Below, piece by piece: positions 55,424 through 64,000 of a DNA stretch of 64,000 nucleotides. Source of the stretch: Moraxella lacunata (GTDB lineage: Bacteria; Pseudomonadota; Gammaproteobacteria; Pseudomonadales; Moraxellaceae); assembly GCF_900453205.1 (NCBI RefSeq), contig NZ_UGQU01000004.1, positions 62,001-126,000 of the forward strand. Reading direction: 5' to 3'. Under the pieces are notes generated by a model. That model saw only the letters and a program-made list of their open reading frames with translations, made no database searches and was not told where the DNA came from. The position numbers and the translations under genes were made by a program. Position 1 is the stretch's first letter; each line of letters starts with the position of its first letter.

Positions 55424-57118
55424 TTAACCATCCTGATTTATCGGCAACACCACCAAAAAGCGAGTTTTGCCCTGCCATGTGTCGGTGCTGATATGTCCGC
55501 CATGAGCTTCGGCAATTTGGGCGACCAGCGACAGCCCAAGTCCTGAACCTTTTTTCTCTTGTTTGAGCCGTACAAAGGGACTAAATATATCTTCACGCTT
55601 ATCCACAGGAATGCCAGCTCCTTGGTCGATGACTGCCAGTACGGCATAGTGGCTTTTTTTGCCATCATCTTTGTCTTTGTTGCGAGAGAGTAGTTTAAAG
55701 AAGGCACGGGTATGCTTCTCTAATGCCGTATCTTGGGTGGTTTGCGTTTGCTCTTTGTTGTCGCTCTCTTCTTTATTGTCTATTTGTTCGGTTTGTTTTG
55801 GCAAGTCATCATTGATATTAAGATGGCTTGCCAGCTCATCATGGTCACTGCCGTGGGCGGTTGTGATGTCATGAGTGGCAGGCGTGTTCATGTGGTCATC
55901 GTCTTTGCCAAGGTCGATGAGTGCTTTGGGGATAAAGCCTGCTTCTGCCAGACTGGGCGAGCCATAGACATAGACTTCCACAGGGGGTGTGCCATGAATG
56001 AGAGCGTTATTGATGAGATTACGCACCAAATGCGTCAGCAGTTTGGGCTGTGCCATCATCGTCACAGGCTCAGCAAAGAGCGTCGCTTCGGTGTAGTGTT
56101 GGCATTCGCTTTTGATAAGCTCTACCAAATCCACGCTTTCATTGGCTTGTAGGGCATGACCTGCGTCCAGACGACTCACCAAGAGAATGCTCTCAACCAA
56201 ATCATTAAGCCCTGTTAGGTCACGATTGATGGCATTGGCACGCTTGTCAAACTTGGCTTTGTCGGCAGGGTCGAGCTTTTGGGTGAGCATGTCCATCATC
56301 TCAATCTGCAAGCGAATGCGAGTAATCGGCGTTCTAAACTCATGACTGGCGTGGGCGAGCAGTAGGCTGTTGGCATTGATGAGTCGCTCTATCTTCTCGG
56401 CAGATTGGTTAAAGCCATAGGCGAGCATGGCAATCTCATCATTGCCCGTCTGATTGACCCGCACACTAAAATCACCATCACCCATTTTTGCCATCTTGCG
56501 ACTCATCTGATTGAGTCGCCACGTCATGTTATGGGCAATGCCCCACAGTACCGCCGTCATGATAAGAATCAGCAAAAACGTGCCAGTAAAGAAGTTAAAC
56601 ATGCCCAAAAACGGACGTTCTTTGGGCGGTTTTCGGCTCTCATACCACACCGAGTAGCCCGAGCTGGTCTTTAAGATGACGTGATGTGGCTCTTTGCCTG
56701 ATAAGGTGGGCAATGTCTCGGCAAGCCATGACGGCGTGGGGGGCAGACGTTCGGGCAGTTCGGTCTCTTCGGTCTGCAAAATAAGCCTGAGACTGGGGTC
56801 GTAGAGTCCGATTTTGGCGTTTAGGCTTTCATCAAAAATATCAAAGCTTTTTTTGACCACGGCAAGGATAAAACGTGCTTGTAAGCGGTTATTGTCTTTG
56901 CTTAGCTTATCCACTTCGACCAAAAAAGGGTCGATTTGCCCCACGATTTGCCCTGCGATGACTTTGGATTTCATGCTGTCGGAGTTATTATGGACAAGCT
57001 GGGCAAGCAAAATCATGGCAATGGCAAAGGCGATAATCGCCAAAAACACGCTGATAAACAGCCGTGCAAACAGCGAGCGAAAACCAAAGCTGGGCGGTGG
57101 GTTGTTTCTGTGGGGCAT
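55424..57118 (-). CDS. Sensor histidine kinase with acidic insertion in the ATPase domain
   Basis: A 564-residue inner-membrane kinase. Membrane helices at about 17-41 and 173-193 enclose a periplasmic sensor region. HAMP follows (about 195-245), then HisKA with phospho-acceptor His259 in LLAHASHEFRTP. The ATPase domain has the N-box HLVRNLINNALIHG (363-376), G1 DQGAGIP (498-504) and G2 GSGLGLSLV. Between N-box and G1 is a low-complexity insertion of about 100 residues (387-488), rich in Asp, Asn, Thr and Glu. The kinase should phosphorylate the regulator encoded upstream (57246-57974). The general type is CpxA/EnvZ-like; the signal is unknown. Confidence 0.85.
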   Translation of the reverse strand: MPHRNNPPPSFGFRSLFARLFISVFLAIIAFAIAMILLAQLVHNNSDSMKSKVIAGQIVGQIDPFLVEVDKLSKDNNRLQARFILAVVKKSFDIFDESLNAKIGLYDPSLRLILQTEETELPERLPPTPSWLAETLPTLSGKEPHHVILKTSSGYSVWYESRKPPKERPFLGMFNFFTGTFLLILIMTAVLWGIAHNMTWRLNQMSRKMAKMGDGDFSVRVNQTGNDEIAMLAYGFNQSAEKIERLINANSLLLAHASHEFRTPITRIRLQIEMMDMLTQKLDPADKAKFDKRANAINRDLTGLNDLVESILLVSRLDAGHALQANESVDLVELIKSECQHYTEATLFAEPVTMMAQPKLLTHLVRNLINNALIHGTPPVEVYVYGSPSLAEAGFIPKALIDLGKDDDHMNTPATHDITTAHGSDHDELASHLNINDDLPKQTEQIDNKEESDNKEQTQTTQDTALEKHTRAFFKLLSRNKDKDDGKKSHYAVLAVIDQGAGIPVDKREDIFSPFVRLKQEKKGSGLGLSLVAQIAEAHGGHISTDTWQGKTRFLVVLPINQDG

Positions 57119-57245
57119 GGATAGTAGCAGGTGGATTTAAAATAAAATGGCAGTCTAACAGGGTATTGGTTTGGTTGATATATTTATTAAACCGCCATTA
57201 AAAAAACAAACATCCAGTCCCATAAGAATTGAATGTTTGGTAAGA

Positions 57246-57974
57246 TTATACTTGGTCAGTGGCGAACTGATAACCCACGCCACGCACGGTAATGATACGT
57301 TTGGGCTGACGGGGATTGTCTTCAATTAAGGCTCTAAGGCGTGAGATATGCACGTCAATGGCACGGTCGATGTTCTCGGAACTGTCATCGTTCGGCATGG
57401 CTTGCCAGAGCTGTTCACGGTTTAGCACTTTGCCAGCATGGGTGGCAAAGTAGTGCAGGAGCTGGAATTGGTGCGTGGTCAGACGGACGATGTTGTCATC
57501 AATGGTCACTTCATGACTGTCGGGGAATACGGTCAGTCGCCCAAAGGTCAGACTGCCTGAATTGGTGTCGGCTTGGTTGGGGGTCTCATGACGGCGTAGC
57601 ACCGCACGGATACGAGCGAGCAGTTCACGGGGCTCGAACGGTTTGGCAATGTAGTCGTCCGCCCCCATCTCTAAGCCCAGCACACGGTCGGTGGTGTCGC
57701 CCTTGGCGGTGAGCATGACGATTGGCACTTTGTTAATCATCACATTCTTGGAGGCGCGCACCTTTTGGCAGACCTGCATGCCGTCCATGTCAGGGAGCAT
57801 TAGGTCAAGCACGATAAGGTTAATATCACGCTCTTTGGCTTCTAGTAGGTCAAGCCCTTCTTGGGCGGTGGGGGCGTGATGAACTTCATAATAGTTCATG
57901 GACAGATAGTCGCTGATAAGCTCTGCCAAATCTGGGTCGTCTTCGATGAGTAGGATTTGCTTGGTCATGGTCAT
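57246..57974 (-). CDS. OmpR-family response regulator
   Basis: A 242-residue regulator. The receiver domain has the acidic pair EDD (11-13), phosphorylated Asp57 in LIVLDLMLPD, and the lysine in YIAKPFEPRELLAR. The C-terminal winged helix has LTTHQFQLLHYFATHAGKVL and DRAIDVHISRLRALIEDNP with RIITVRGVGYQF. It is partner of the downstream kinase gene, 127 bp away on the same strand, probably one operon. Target genes are unknown; the adjacent divergent-looking lipoprotein gene is a possible one. Confidence 0.9.
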   Translation of the reverse strand: MTMTKQILLIEDDPDLAELISDYLSMNYYEVHHAPTAQEGLDLLEAKERDINLIVLDLMLPDMDGMQVCQKVRASKNVMINKVPIVMLTAKGDTTDRVLGLEMGADDYIAKPFEPRELLARIRAVLRRHETPNQADTNSGSLTFGRLTVFPDSHEVTIDDNIVRLTTHQFQLLHYFATHAGKVLNREQLWQAMPNDDSSENIDRAIDVHISRLRALIEDNPRQPKRIITVRGVGYQFATDQV

Positions 57975-58207
57975 GCCTTATGTCAAATAGTATTTAAATT
58001 GTCTTTTGTAAAGATATAAAGACGCCCAAAAATAAGGGCGAAAAAATCATGGCTATATCTTGCCAATATTTATTCACTTTGGCAAGGGGTAAATTGTTAT
58101 TTAATTAAAATGACGGGGTGTATTTTAGCCGATTTTGCCTACATTTACCCACTCTTTGTAACTATTGTTACAGATGATTGTGAGATTGGGGGATAATAGC
58201 CTATGGG

Positions 58208-59530
58208 TTATTTTAAACGCACTCGTCCGCCATGAGCTTGTTTGGGCAAATCGGCAAGAACGACCAAACCATCTAAGGCAATGCCTGCGATGAGATATTG
58301 GTCGCTTTCGGGTTGGTATTCAATGACGACGATTTTGGATAAAGCCAAGCGTTCATCTTGTCCCACTGTCCATAGCCATGCAGGGCGGGGTGTGGCAGGG
58401 CGATAGGGTGGCTTGGTCAGCTCGGACAAATCCATGGGGTTTAGCTCATCATCAAAAATGGCAAAAGCAGGCACGAGTACACCCACATCGATTTGTCCAT
58501 AATTGACATAACCGCCGACCCGTTCGCCAAGCGTGAGTTTGGCTTTTTTGGCTTGCTCGGGCTTGATGGCGACGTGGATTTCCATCATGCCACGCACTTT
58601 GGGGTTGAGGGCAATCTCTTGTATCTGACCGCCAAAACTTCGCCCATCTTCGGTGTCAAAGCTCACCCCATCGCCGATGGCAAGATAATCGGCAAAGTCG
58701 GCAGGCAAGGGGCTGATGAACTTAATAAACCGCTCATCGGAGATGACAAGTACAGGCGTGGTCTGGGGGTGGGTTTTGTCTTTATCATTGATGAATATCG
58801 CATCTACCTTGCCTGTCATCGGACTTTTGACATCAAAGGGGATTTTGGTGATGATGGGGGCTGTTGGTATCTCATCATCGGTGTCATCCGTCTGCTCTTG
58901 GAAGCTGGTTTTGCCTGTGTTTTTGGATTGGTCTTTTGATTTTTCGGATGTTTTTGTATTTTCTGCTTTGTTTGTGTTTTGCTTGTCGGTGACGGCATTG
59001 TCAGCAGGTTTGCCCGTATCATCGGCGATGGTGTCGTCATCGCTTTTGTTGTCATCTAGGCTGTCATTGGAGATGTTATCGGGATTGTCGGCAAAAGTGA
59101 CGGTTTCTTGATAAAACTTGCCCACGATGTCGCCCACCTTGATCGTATCGCCTACTTTGATAAGCATGCGGTCAAGTTTGCCATCTTGGGGTAGGGGGAT
59201 GGTTGTCTGCTTGTGGGGAATGATGACCCCTTCTAGGCGAAAGGCAGGCTGATAACGTTCGGATTTGATTGCCATGACATGAGCGGTGGCAAGGGTGACG
59301 TTGTCGCCATTGATGGTGATTTTGGCGTTATCAGCATCGGTGGGCGGACGCACAGCCGTGTTGCCATGCACCAGTCCATCTCGCTTGTGCTTGTCATCAA
59401 AGCTCTCCAAATCGGTCAGTTTGGCATCAGGCACAGGCTCGCAGGCACTCACCAACAAGGACAGTACCACAAGGGCGGACAGAGACCGCCAAGATGACTG
59501 GCAGGACAATGAGCAAAAAGGTAAATTCAT
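58208..59530 (-). CDS. Membrane-fusion (HlyD/RND adaptor-like) lipoprotein
   Basis: A 440-residue lipoprotein with lipobox VSAC (Cys30). From about 95 it follows the periplasmic adaptor plan: FRLEGVIIPHKQTTIPLPQDG, then a lipoyl half-motif GKLDRMLIKVGDTIKVGDIVG, the other half PMTGKVDAIFINDKD, and a beta-barrel part with GDGVSFDTEDGRSFGGQI. Between the lipoyl halves, where adaptors have a coiled-coil hairpin, is an Asp/Asn/Lys/Thr-rich low-complexity stretch of about 75 residues (about 150-225). No pump or outer-membrane channel gene is adjacent. It may work with a distant pump. Confidence 0.7.
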   Translation of the reverse strand: MNLPFCSLSCQSSWRSLSALVVLSLLVSACEPVPDAKLTDLESFDDKHKRDGLVHGNTAVRPPTDADNAKITINGDNVTLATAHVMAIKSERYQPAFRLEGVIIPHKQTTIPLPQDGKLDRMLIKVGDTIKVGDIVGKFYQETVTFADNPDNISNDSLDDNKSDDDTIADDTGKPADNAVTDKQNTNKAENTKTSEKSKDQSKNTGKTSFQEQTDDTDDEIPTAPIITKIPFDVKSPMTGKVDAIFINDKDKTHPQTTPVLVISDERFIKFISPLPADFADYLAIGDGVSFDTEDGRSFGGQIQEIALNPKVRGMMEIHVAIKPEQAKKAKLTLGERVGGYVNYGQIDVGVLVPAFAIFDDELNPMDLSELTKPPYRPATPRPAWLWTVGQDERLALSKIVVIEYQPESDQYLIAGIALDGLVVLADLPKQAHGGRVRLK

Positions 59531-59806
59531 GATAACAAGACAATAAAAACAGGTCGCTAAAAATACCTTGCTATCGTATCATATTTTTAGCCCATAAATC
59601 CTTTGTTTTATCAAAAAAGAGTGGAAAATTTGCCTTATTTGTGCTAAAAAGTAAAGTAGGTTTTTACTGACTAAAATATTTGTCAAAATTTAACCAAATC
59701 TTATTAACGTTTAGTTTTATCAATCAATGATAGGGCTTGATGTTTAATGAGGTAACTGATTTTGACTTTCTAATTGACAATCCATTTTTAAACAAAGGAT
59801 AACACC

Positions 59807-60181
59807 GTGAGTGAACTAGCTGGCCTAAAAGTCATGATTATCGATGACTCAAAAACCATCCGTCGTACTGCTGAAGCCCTACTCCAAAAAGAAGGCTGTG
59901 AAGTGATTACTGCCGTTGATGGCTTTGATGCTTTATCAAAAATCGTTGAGACTAACCCTGACATCATCTTTGTAGATATTATGATGCCACGTCTTGATGG
60001 GTATCAAACCTGCTCAATGATTAAAAATCACCCAGAATACGCCCAAAAACCTGTCATCATGCTATCGTCCAAAGATGGTCTGTTTGACAAAGCTCGTGGA
60101 CGTATCGTGGGCTCAAACGAGTATTTGACCAAACCATTTAGTAAAGAAGACTTGTTTGCGACCATCAGTCGCTTTCGCTAG
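59807..60181 (+). CDS. pilG: Twitching motility response regulator PilG
   Basis: A 124-residue single-domain receiver. Acidic pair IIDDSKTIRR near the start, phosphorylated Asp57 in FVDIMMPRLDGYQTC, and the lysine in EYLTKPFSKEDL. In the Pil-Chp system PilG, phosphorylated by ChpA, promotes pilus extension. The start is GTG 59807 with AAAGGA ahead; the next in-frame ATG would remove the first strand. First of the pilGHIJK genes. A 276-bp spacer upstream likely holds the promoter. Confidence 0.93.
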   Translation: MSELAGLKVMIIDDSKTIRRTAEALLQKEGCEVITAVDGFDALSKIVETNPDIIFVDIMMPRLDGYQTCSMIKNHPEYAQKPVIMLSSKDGLFDKARGRIVGSNEYLTKPFSKEDLFATISRFR

Positions 60182-60243
60182 TCGGCTCTCTTGACTTCTT
60201 GATGATTAGTTAGAAGTTAAATTCATTAATATAGGAGACAGAC

Positions 60244-60618
60244 ATGGCAAAAGTGTTAGTTGTGGATGATTCGCCCACAGAGATGTTGCGATTTCGTGAA
60301 ATTTTGGTCAAAAATGGCTTTGAGATGTTTGAGGCTTACAATGGCGAAGATGGCTGTGCCAAAGCGATTGAAGTCATGCCCGATGTGGTGCTTATGGACA
60401 TCGTCATGCCTGAGATGAACGGCTTTCAAGCAACCCGTAAAATCACCCGTGAGCCAAAGACTGCCCACATTCCTGTGGTCATTGTCAGTACCAAAAACCA
60501 AGAGACAGACCGTGTGTGGGGTAAGCGTCAAGGGGCAAAAGAATACTTAACTAAGCCCATTAACGAAGAAGAACTCATCAGAGTCATTCGTTCTGTCATG
60601 AGTGTATCTGCGGGGTAA
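60244..60618 (+). CDS. pilH: Twitching motility response regulator PilH
   Basis: A 124-residue receiver with KVLVVDDSPTEM, phosphorylated Asp52 in VVLMDIVMPEMNGFQATR and lysine in EYLTKPINEEELI. PilH is thought to act as a phosphate sink or to favour pilus retraction opposite PilG. TAGGAGACAG precedes the ATG. Ends three bases before pilI. Confidence 0.92.
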   Translation: MAKVLVVDDSPTEMLRFREILVKNGFEMFEAYNGEDGCAKAIEVMPDVVLMDIVMPEMNGFQATRKITREPKTAHIPVVIVSTKNQETDRVWGKRQGAKEYLTKPINEEELIRVIRSVMSVSAG

Positions 60619-60621
60619 ATC

Positions 60622-61152
60622 ATGGCATCTTTTGGTTTTATTGAGCTTTTGCGTCTTGCCGACCTTGCCAAGGCTCGGGCGACAGGGCGACATGACTCGG
60701 ATTATACACAGTGGATTGGCATTGCCTTTGAAGTGGGCGGACAAGAATTTGTCGCTCCGATGGGCGAGGTGTCTGAGATTTTGGCGGTGCCTGAGCTGAC
60801 CCCCATTCCCTTGACCAAGCCGTGGCTACTTGGTGTGGCGAACGTACGGGGACGGCTGTTGCCTTTGGCGGATTTGGCAAAATTTTTAAACATTGACAGC
60901 CATGAGCGTCTTAAAAACAAAAAGGTCATGGTTGTCGACCAAGACGGCTTTTTTTCGGGTATTTTGGTGGATCAAGTGACAGGCATGGTGCAGTTTTCAG
61001 GCAGTGAATACCAAGATGTACCTTTGCCTGAAGAGTCGCCCTTTGCTCCGTATAACCACGGCAGATTTGTCAAAGATGATAAGGCATGGCATGTGGTTAT
61101 GCCGTCTTTGCTGTTTCATGATACAGAGTATCTAAATGCAGCGTTAGGCTAA
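60622..61152 (+). CDS. pilI: CheW-like adaptor PilI
   Basis: A 176-residue CheW-domain protein coupling the PilJ chemoreceptor to the ChpA kinase. The domain begins at FEVGGQEFVAPMGEVSEIL and has the characteristic PWLLGVANVRGRLLPLADL segment and VMVVDQDGFFSGILVDQV. The N-terminal 30 residues are PilI-specific. It starts directly after the pilH stop, so the two are coupled. Confidence 0.92.
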   Translation: MASFGFIELLRLADLAKARATGRHDSDYTQWIGIAFEVGGQEFVAPMGEVSEILAVPELTPIPLTKPWLLGVANVRGRLLPLADLAKFLNIDSHERLKNKKVMVVDQDGFFSGILVDQVTGMVQFSGSEYQDVPLPEESPFAPYNHGRFVKDDKAWHVVMPSLLFHDTEYLNAALG

Positions 61153-61431
61153 TTATGCTGGTGGTGTGTTGTTGATTTTGACAGCCTAAGTGTTTGCTAT
61201 AAAATCAAAACTTGCCAGCATGCTAAAATTTTTTTGCCAATGACAAATTGTGTCATAAATATTTCTAAAAATATCATTTGTGTTATAGGGTGGTCACGCC
61301 CAGTGTGTTTGAGCAAATGTAAAACCAATCAAAAGCATTTCATCAGCAAGTGGTGGAATTGATGAGTTGTATCAGTTAAGTAAGAAGCGGGCGATATTGA
61401 TAAGTGGCTCGGTTTTAAAAGGATAAGCAAA
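61153..61431. other. Spacer between pilI and pilJ
   Basis: A 279-bp gene-free interval inside an operon that is usually tightly packed. It is AT-rich with no strong terminator, so it may hold a separate promoter for pilJ. Confidence 0.4.
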
Positions 61432-63495
61432 ATGAATGATGTGAGCAAAGTCTCAGAACCCCTAGTGGTCGCACCAACGTCAGATTCAGAGAAAAAGTGG
61501 TGGACGCTACTCATCATCTCTGGGTTCATTGCCATGTTTAGCTTGGCGTATTTGGCGTATTCACTTCTAAAAGTAACCGATTATCTTGGCGATGTCAATC
61601 AGCTGGAAGTCAGTGCGGTAAATATCGTCAAAGATGTCAATGACGCCACGTTTTCTCGTGATTTTGATGTTAGTAAAGCTGCTTATGCCAAGTTACTGAC
61701 AGACGTGCAGTCCTATGAGTCGGCATTATCACGCCTACAAAATAACAAAATGGTGGGCGATGCAGAGGCGATCAACGCCATCAGCAGTGATTGGCAGTCT
61801 AAAAAAGGCAGTGTCGATTATATCGTCACACATCAAAACGACGTCAACGCTTTGCAAGATTTACAAAATCAGGTTCAAGATGCCGCTCGTCAAATGCAAG
61901 AGCAGTATGCGAGTGTTACCGATCAGGCGATAAAAGTAGGGCTGTCATCTGCCACCATCAAAGAAATCCAAGAGCAGATTTTACGCCTTGAACGCATCAG
62001 CGAAAAAATGGCGGCATTGACCAGCAGTACAGGCACCAATACCGATGAGTTTAAAGAAGAAGTGTCAAATTTTGCACGCATCTTAAAAAACCAGCAAGCA
62101 GTCTATGGGCAAGCCTCCCCATCCTTGCAAGCCATCGGTGACACCTATCAGCAGATGGTGGAGCCAGTGATTACCCAACTGACCGACCTAAGCAACCCCA
62201 CCATCCAATCCCGTGAATCTGCCCAAGCACTCACTGACCTTGCTACTAAGACCCAAGAGCAACTGTCAAAGATTGACCGTGGCATTATTACCCAAAAAAG
62301 CATTCTAATCCCTGCACTTTTGTTGCTACTTAGTGCTCTTGCTTTGGCATTTGCTTTGTATCGTTTACTAAGACAGCAAAACAGTCAAGAATTACGCATT
62401 AGTGAAAAAGAAAACATGCGTCAGCGTCAAGAGATGGAAAAAGAAGCGGCACGAGCCAGACAAATCCAAGAAGAAAACGAACGCTCGCAGATGGCGATTT
62501 TGCGACTGCTTGATGAATTGGGCGACCTAGCAGAAGGTGACTTGACCGTAAACGCCACTGTATCAGAAGATTTTACGGGGGCGATTGCCGACTCGGTGAA
62601 CTTCGCCATCGACCAACTGCGTCAGCTGGTACTTGCCATTAACACCACCGCCGACCGAGTTGCCCAGTCATCACAGCAAACACAGATGACCGCGGTAGAG
62701 CTTGCCGAAGCGTCCGAACACCAAGCCCAAGAGATTGCAGGCGTGTCTGCCGCGATTAATGAGATGGCGGTGTCGATTGACCAAGTATCTGCCAACGCTT
62801 CAGAGTCTGCCTTGGTTGCCCAGCGTTCGGTTGCCATTGCTCAAAACGGTGCGGACGTGGTACAACGCTCTATTGAGGGCATGAACACCATCCGTAATCA
62901 GATTCAAGAAACCTCTAAGCGTATTAAGCGTCTGGGTGAATCGTCTCAGGAGATTGGTGATATCGTTGGATTGATTAACGACATTGCCGACCAAACCAAT
63001 ATTCTGGCCTTGAACGCTGCCATTCAGGCATCGATGGCAGGTGAGGCAGGTCGTGGTTTTGCGGTCGTTGCCGACGAGGTACAGCGACTGGCAGAACGTT
63101 CGGCTGCGGCGACTCGTCAGATTGAGACACTGGTTAAGACCATTCAGGCGGATACCAATGAAGCGGTATCATCGATGGAGTCTACCACTGCAGAAGTTGT
63201 AAAAGGTGCAAAACTTGCCAAAGACGCAGGCGAGGCACTAGACGAGGTACAAACCGTATCGAACACACTGGCAGATTTAATCCAAAACATCTCAAACGCT
63301 GCTCGTCAGCAAGCCACCTCTGCAGGTCATATTTCTAGCACGATGAACATCATTCAAGATATTACCTCGCAAACTTCATCAGGTACGATGGCGACTGCTC
63401 GTTCGGTGGGTCGTCTAAACGAGATGGCGGCAGCCTTGCAAGAGTCAGTATCTGGCTTTAAGCTATCCAACGATGATGTTTTTGCTGACAACTGA
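61432..63495 (+). CDS. pilJ: Methyl-accepting chemotaxis protein PilJ
   Basis: The sensor of the Pil-Chp system, an inner-membrane chemoreceptor of 687 residues. Membrane helices at about 20-42 and 285-305 flank the periplasmic PilJ sensory region. HAMP follows, then the long signalling coiled coil with the hairpin tip [20 protein letters not shown]-type core and [19 protein letters not shown]. The tip contacts PilI and ChpA. The core lists the usual glutamine/glutamate methylation sites. A 279-bp gap separates it from pilI. Confidence 0.93.
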   Translation: MNDVSKVSEPLVVAPTSDSEKKWWTLLIISGFIAMFSLAYLAYSLLKVTDYLGDVNQLEVSAVNIVKDVNDATFSRDFDVSKAAYAKLLTDVQSYESALSRLQNNKMVGDAEAINAISSDWQSKKGSVDYIVTHQNDVNALQDLQNQVQDAARQMQEQYASVTDQAIKVGLSSATIKEIQEQILRLERISEKMAALTSSTGTNTDEFKEEVSNFARILKNQQAVYGQASPSLQAIGDTYQQMVEPVITQLTDLSNPTIQSRESAQALTDLATKTQEQLSKIDRGIITQKSILIPALLLLLSALALAFALYRLLRQQNSQELRISEKENMRQRQEMEKEAARARQIQEENERSQMAILRLLDELGDLAEGDLTVNATVSEDFTGAIADSVNFAIDQLRQLVLAINTTADRVAQSSQQTQMTAVELAEASEHQAQEIAGVSAAINEMAVSIDQVSANASESALVAQRSVAIAQNGADVVQRSIEGMNTIRNQIQETSKRIKRLGESSQEIGDIVGLINDIADQTNILALNAAIQASMAGEAGRGFAVVADEVQRLAERSAAATRQIETLVKTIQADTNEAVSSMESTTAEVVKGAKLAKDAGEALDEVQTVSNTLADLIQNISNAARQQATSAGHISSTMNIIQDITSQTSSGTMATARSVGRLNEMAAALQESVSGFKLSNDDVFADN

Positions 63496-63515
63496 TTGTC
63501 AGCATGGGGGGCGTG

Positions 63516-64000
63516 ATGAATTTGCCTTTGTGGCAAGCGTACATAGAGCGAATCTGTGGATTTGTGTTGCCGTCGGTGCAACATAATTGGCTCATTTATG
63601 CCATCACGACCACCGCCCAAAGTCACAACATGAGCATACATGAGCTGTATGATGCTTTGCAACATGATATTGTTGTACCGTCAGAACCATTGCCAGCCTT
63701 GACTCAGTCGCTACTTGATAACTTGCTCATTGCGGAGAGTCGTTTTTTTCGCCATGAGCCGTCTTTGACATTCGTCGGAGAGCTGTACAAATCTTACATT
63801 ACTAAGTGGCATAAGGCAACACCATCGTTTGATGTTCCGTCGATGTTTTCGGTATGGAGTGCAGGATGTTCTACAGGTCAAGAGACGTATTCGTTGGCAA
63901 TGACACTTGACTTGATATCTCGGCAGTTTGTCAGACCTTTGCCGTTTCAGGTCAATGGCTCGGATTTGTCCGTACGCTCGCTGACGTTGGCAAAAAAAGG
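63516..64000 (+). CDS. pilK: Chemotaxis methyltransferase PilK (N-terminal part, truncated by window edge)
   Basis: A frame open from ATG 63516 to the window end, about 161 residues. It has ESRFFRHEPSL, the CheR pattern for entry to the catalytic domain, and VWSAGCSTGQETYSLAM, the SAM-binding GxGxxGE-like motif of CheR. It is positioned directly after pilJ, as PilK is in Pseudomonas. PilK methylates glutamates of PilJ. The C-terminal half lies outside the window. Confidence 0.85.
   Translation, partial: MNLPLWQAYIERICGFVLPSVQHNWLIYAITTTAQSHNMSIHELYDALQHDIVVPSEPLPALTQSLLDNLLIAESRFFRHEPSLTFVGELYKSYITKWHKATPSFDVPSMFSVWSAGCSTGQETYSLAMTLDLISRQFVRPLPFQVNGSDLSVRSLTLAKK

Overview
The window is chromosomal DNA of a gammaproteobacterium, most likely a Moraxella species. 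The reasons are a GDSL autotransporter resembling the Moraxella phospholipase B adhesin McaP, the start of a type IV pilus chemotaxis cluster (pilG-pilH-pilI-pilJ-pilK), a rpsL-rpsG-fusA-tuf str operon, an initiator tRNA placed ahead of rimP-nusA-infB, and moderate-GC genes separated by AT-rich spacers full of small palindromic repeats. No rRNA, transposase, integrase or CRISPR array was found. The species is an inference from gene content, not proven.

Layout. 1-4.5 kb: the end of an acyl-CoA dehydrogenase, pabB, a hicA-hicB toxin-antitoxin pair with its own promoter and candidate operator, a small lipoprotein and fabB. 4.5-11.3 kb: a repeat-rich spacer, then an iron-type locus of inner-membrane and periplasmic accessory genes (DUF3325-like, PepSY, DUF3649-like, DUF4198) divergent from a TonB-dependent siderophore receptor, with Fur-like boxes between. 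11.3-33.6 kb: housekeeping and surface genes, including ssb, an H-NS-type protein, a 5'-nucleotidase, MAPEG, osmC, rppH, trxA, a rluA-type pseudouridine synthase, a leucine-rich-repeat protein, hemJ, the McaP-like esterase, a solute-binding lipoprotein, bioB, a frameshifted roadblock gene, rnr, rimI, two Nudix hydrolases, rsfS, nadD and a NYN-domain protein. 33.8-43 kb: an EcsC-domain protein, the str operon, a cytochrome P450 and a MetE-like methyltransferase.

43.1-45.03 kb holds the most unusual locus, a probable retron on the minus strand. A near-consensus promoter drives a highly structured, gene-free segment of about 290 nt (candidate msr-msd RNA). It is followed by a small charged protein, an XRE-type regulator and a reverse transcriptase carrying the retron-type NAxxH and xxDD motifs; the last two genes overlap.

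45-55 kb: two MFS transporters, tRNA-fMet, rimP-nusA-infB, a prolyl-4-hydroxylase-like oxygenase and an XRE regulator trapped between two repeat elements. 55.4-59.5 kb: a two-component system whose kinase has a long acidic insertion in its ATPase domain, and an orphan membrane-fusion lipoprotein with a similar insertion. 59.8-64 kb: pilG, pilH, pilI, pilJ and a truncated pilK, controlling twitching motility.

At least three families of short non-autonomous elements recur: a 206-bp palindromic element (four copies and a fragment, one carrying a nested insertion), a 133-bp element (three identical copies, two in tandem), and short GTAGGGGC-type palindromes. Two other small inverted-repeat elements occur once each.
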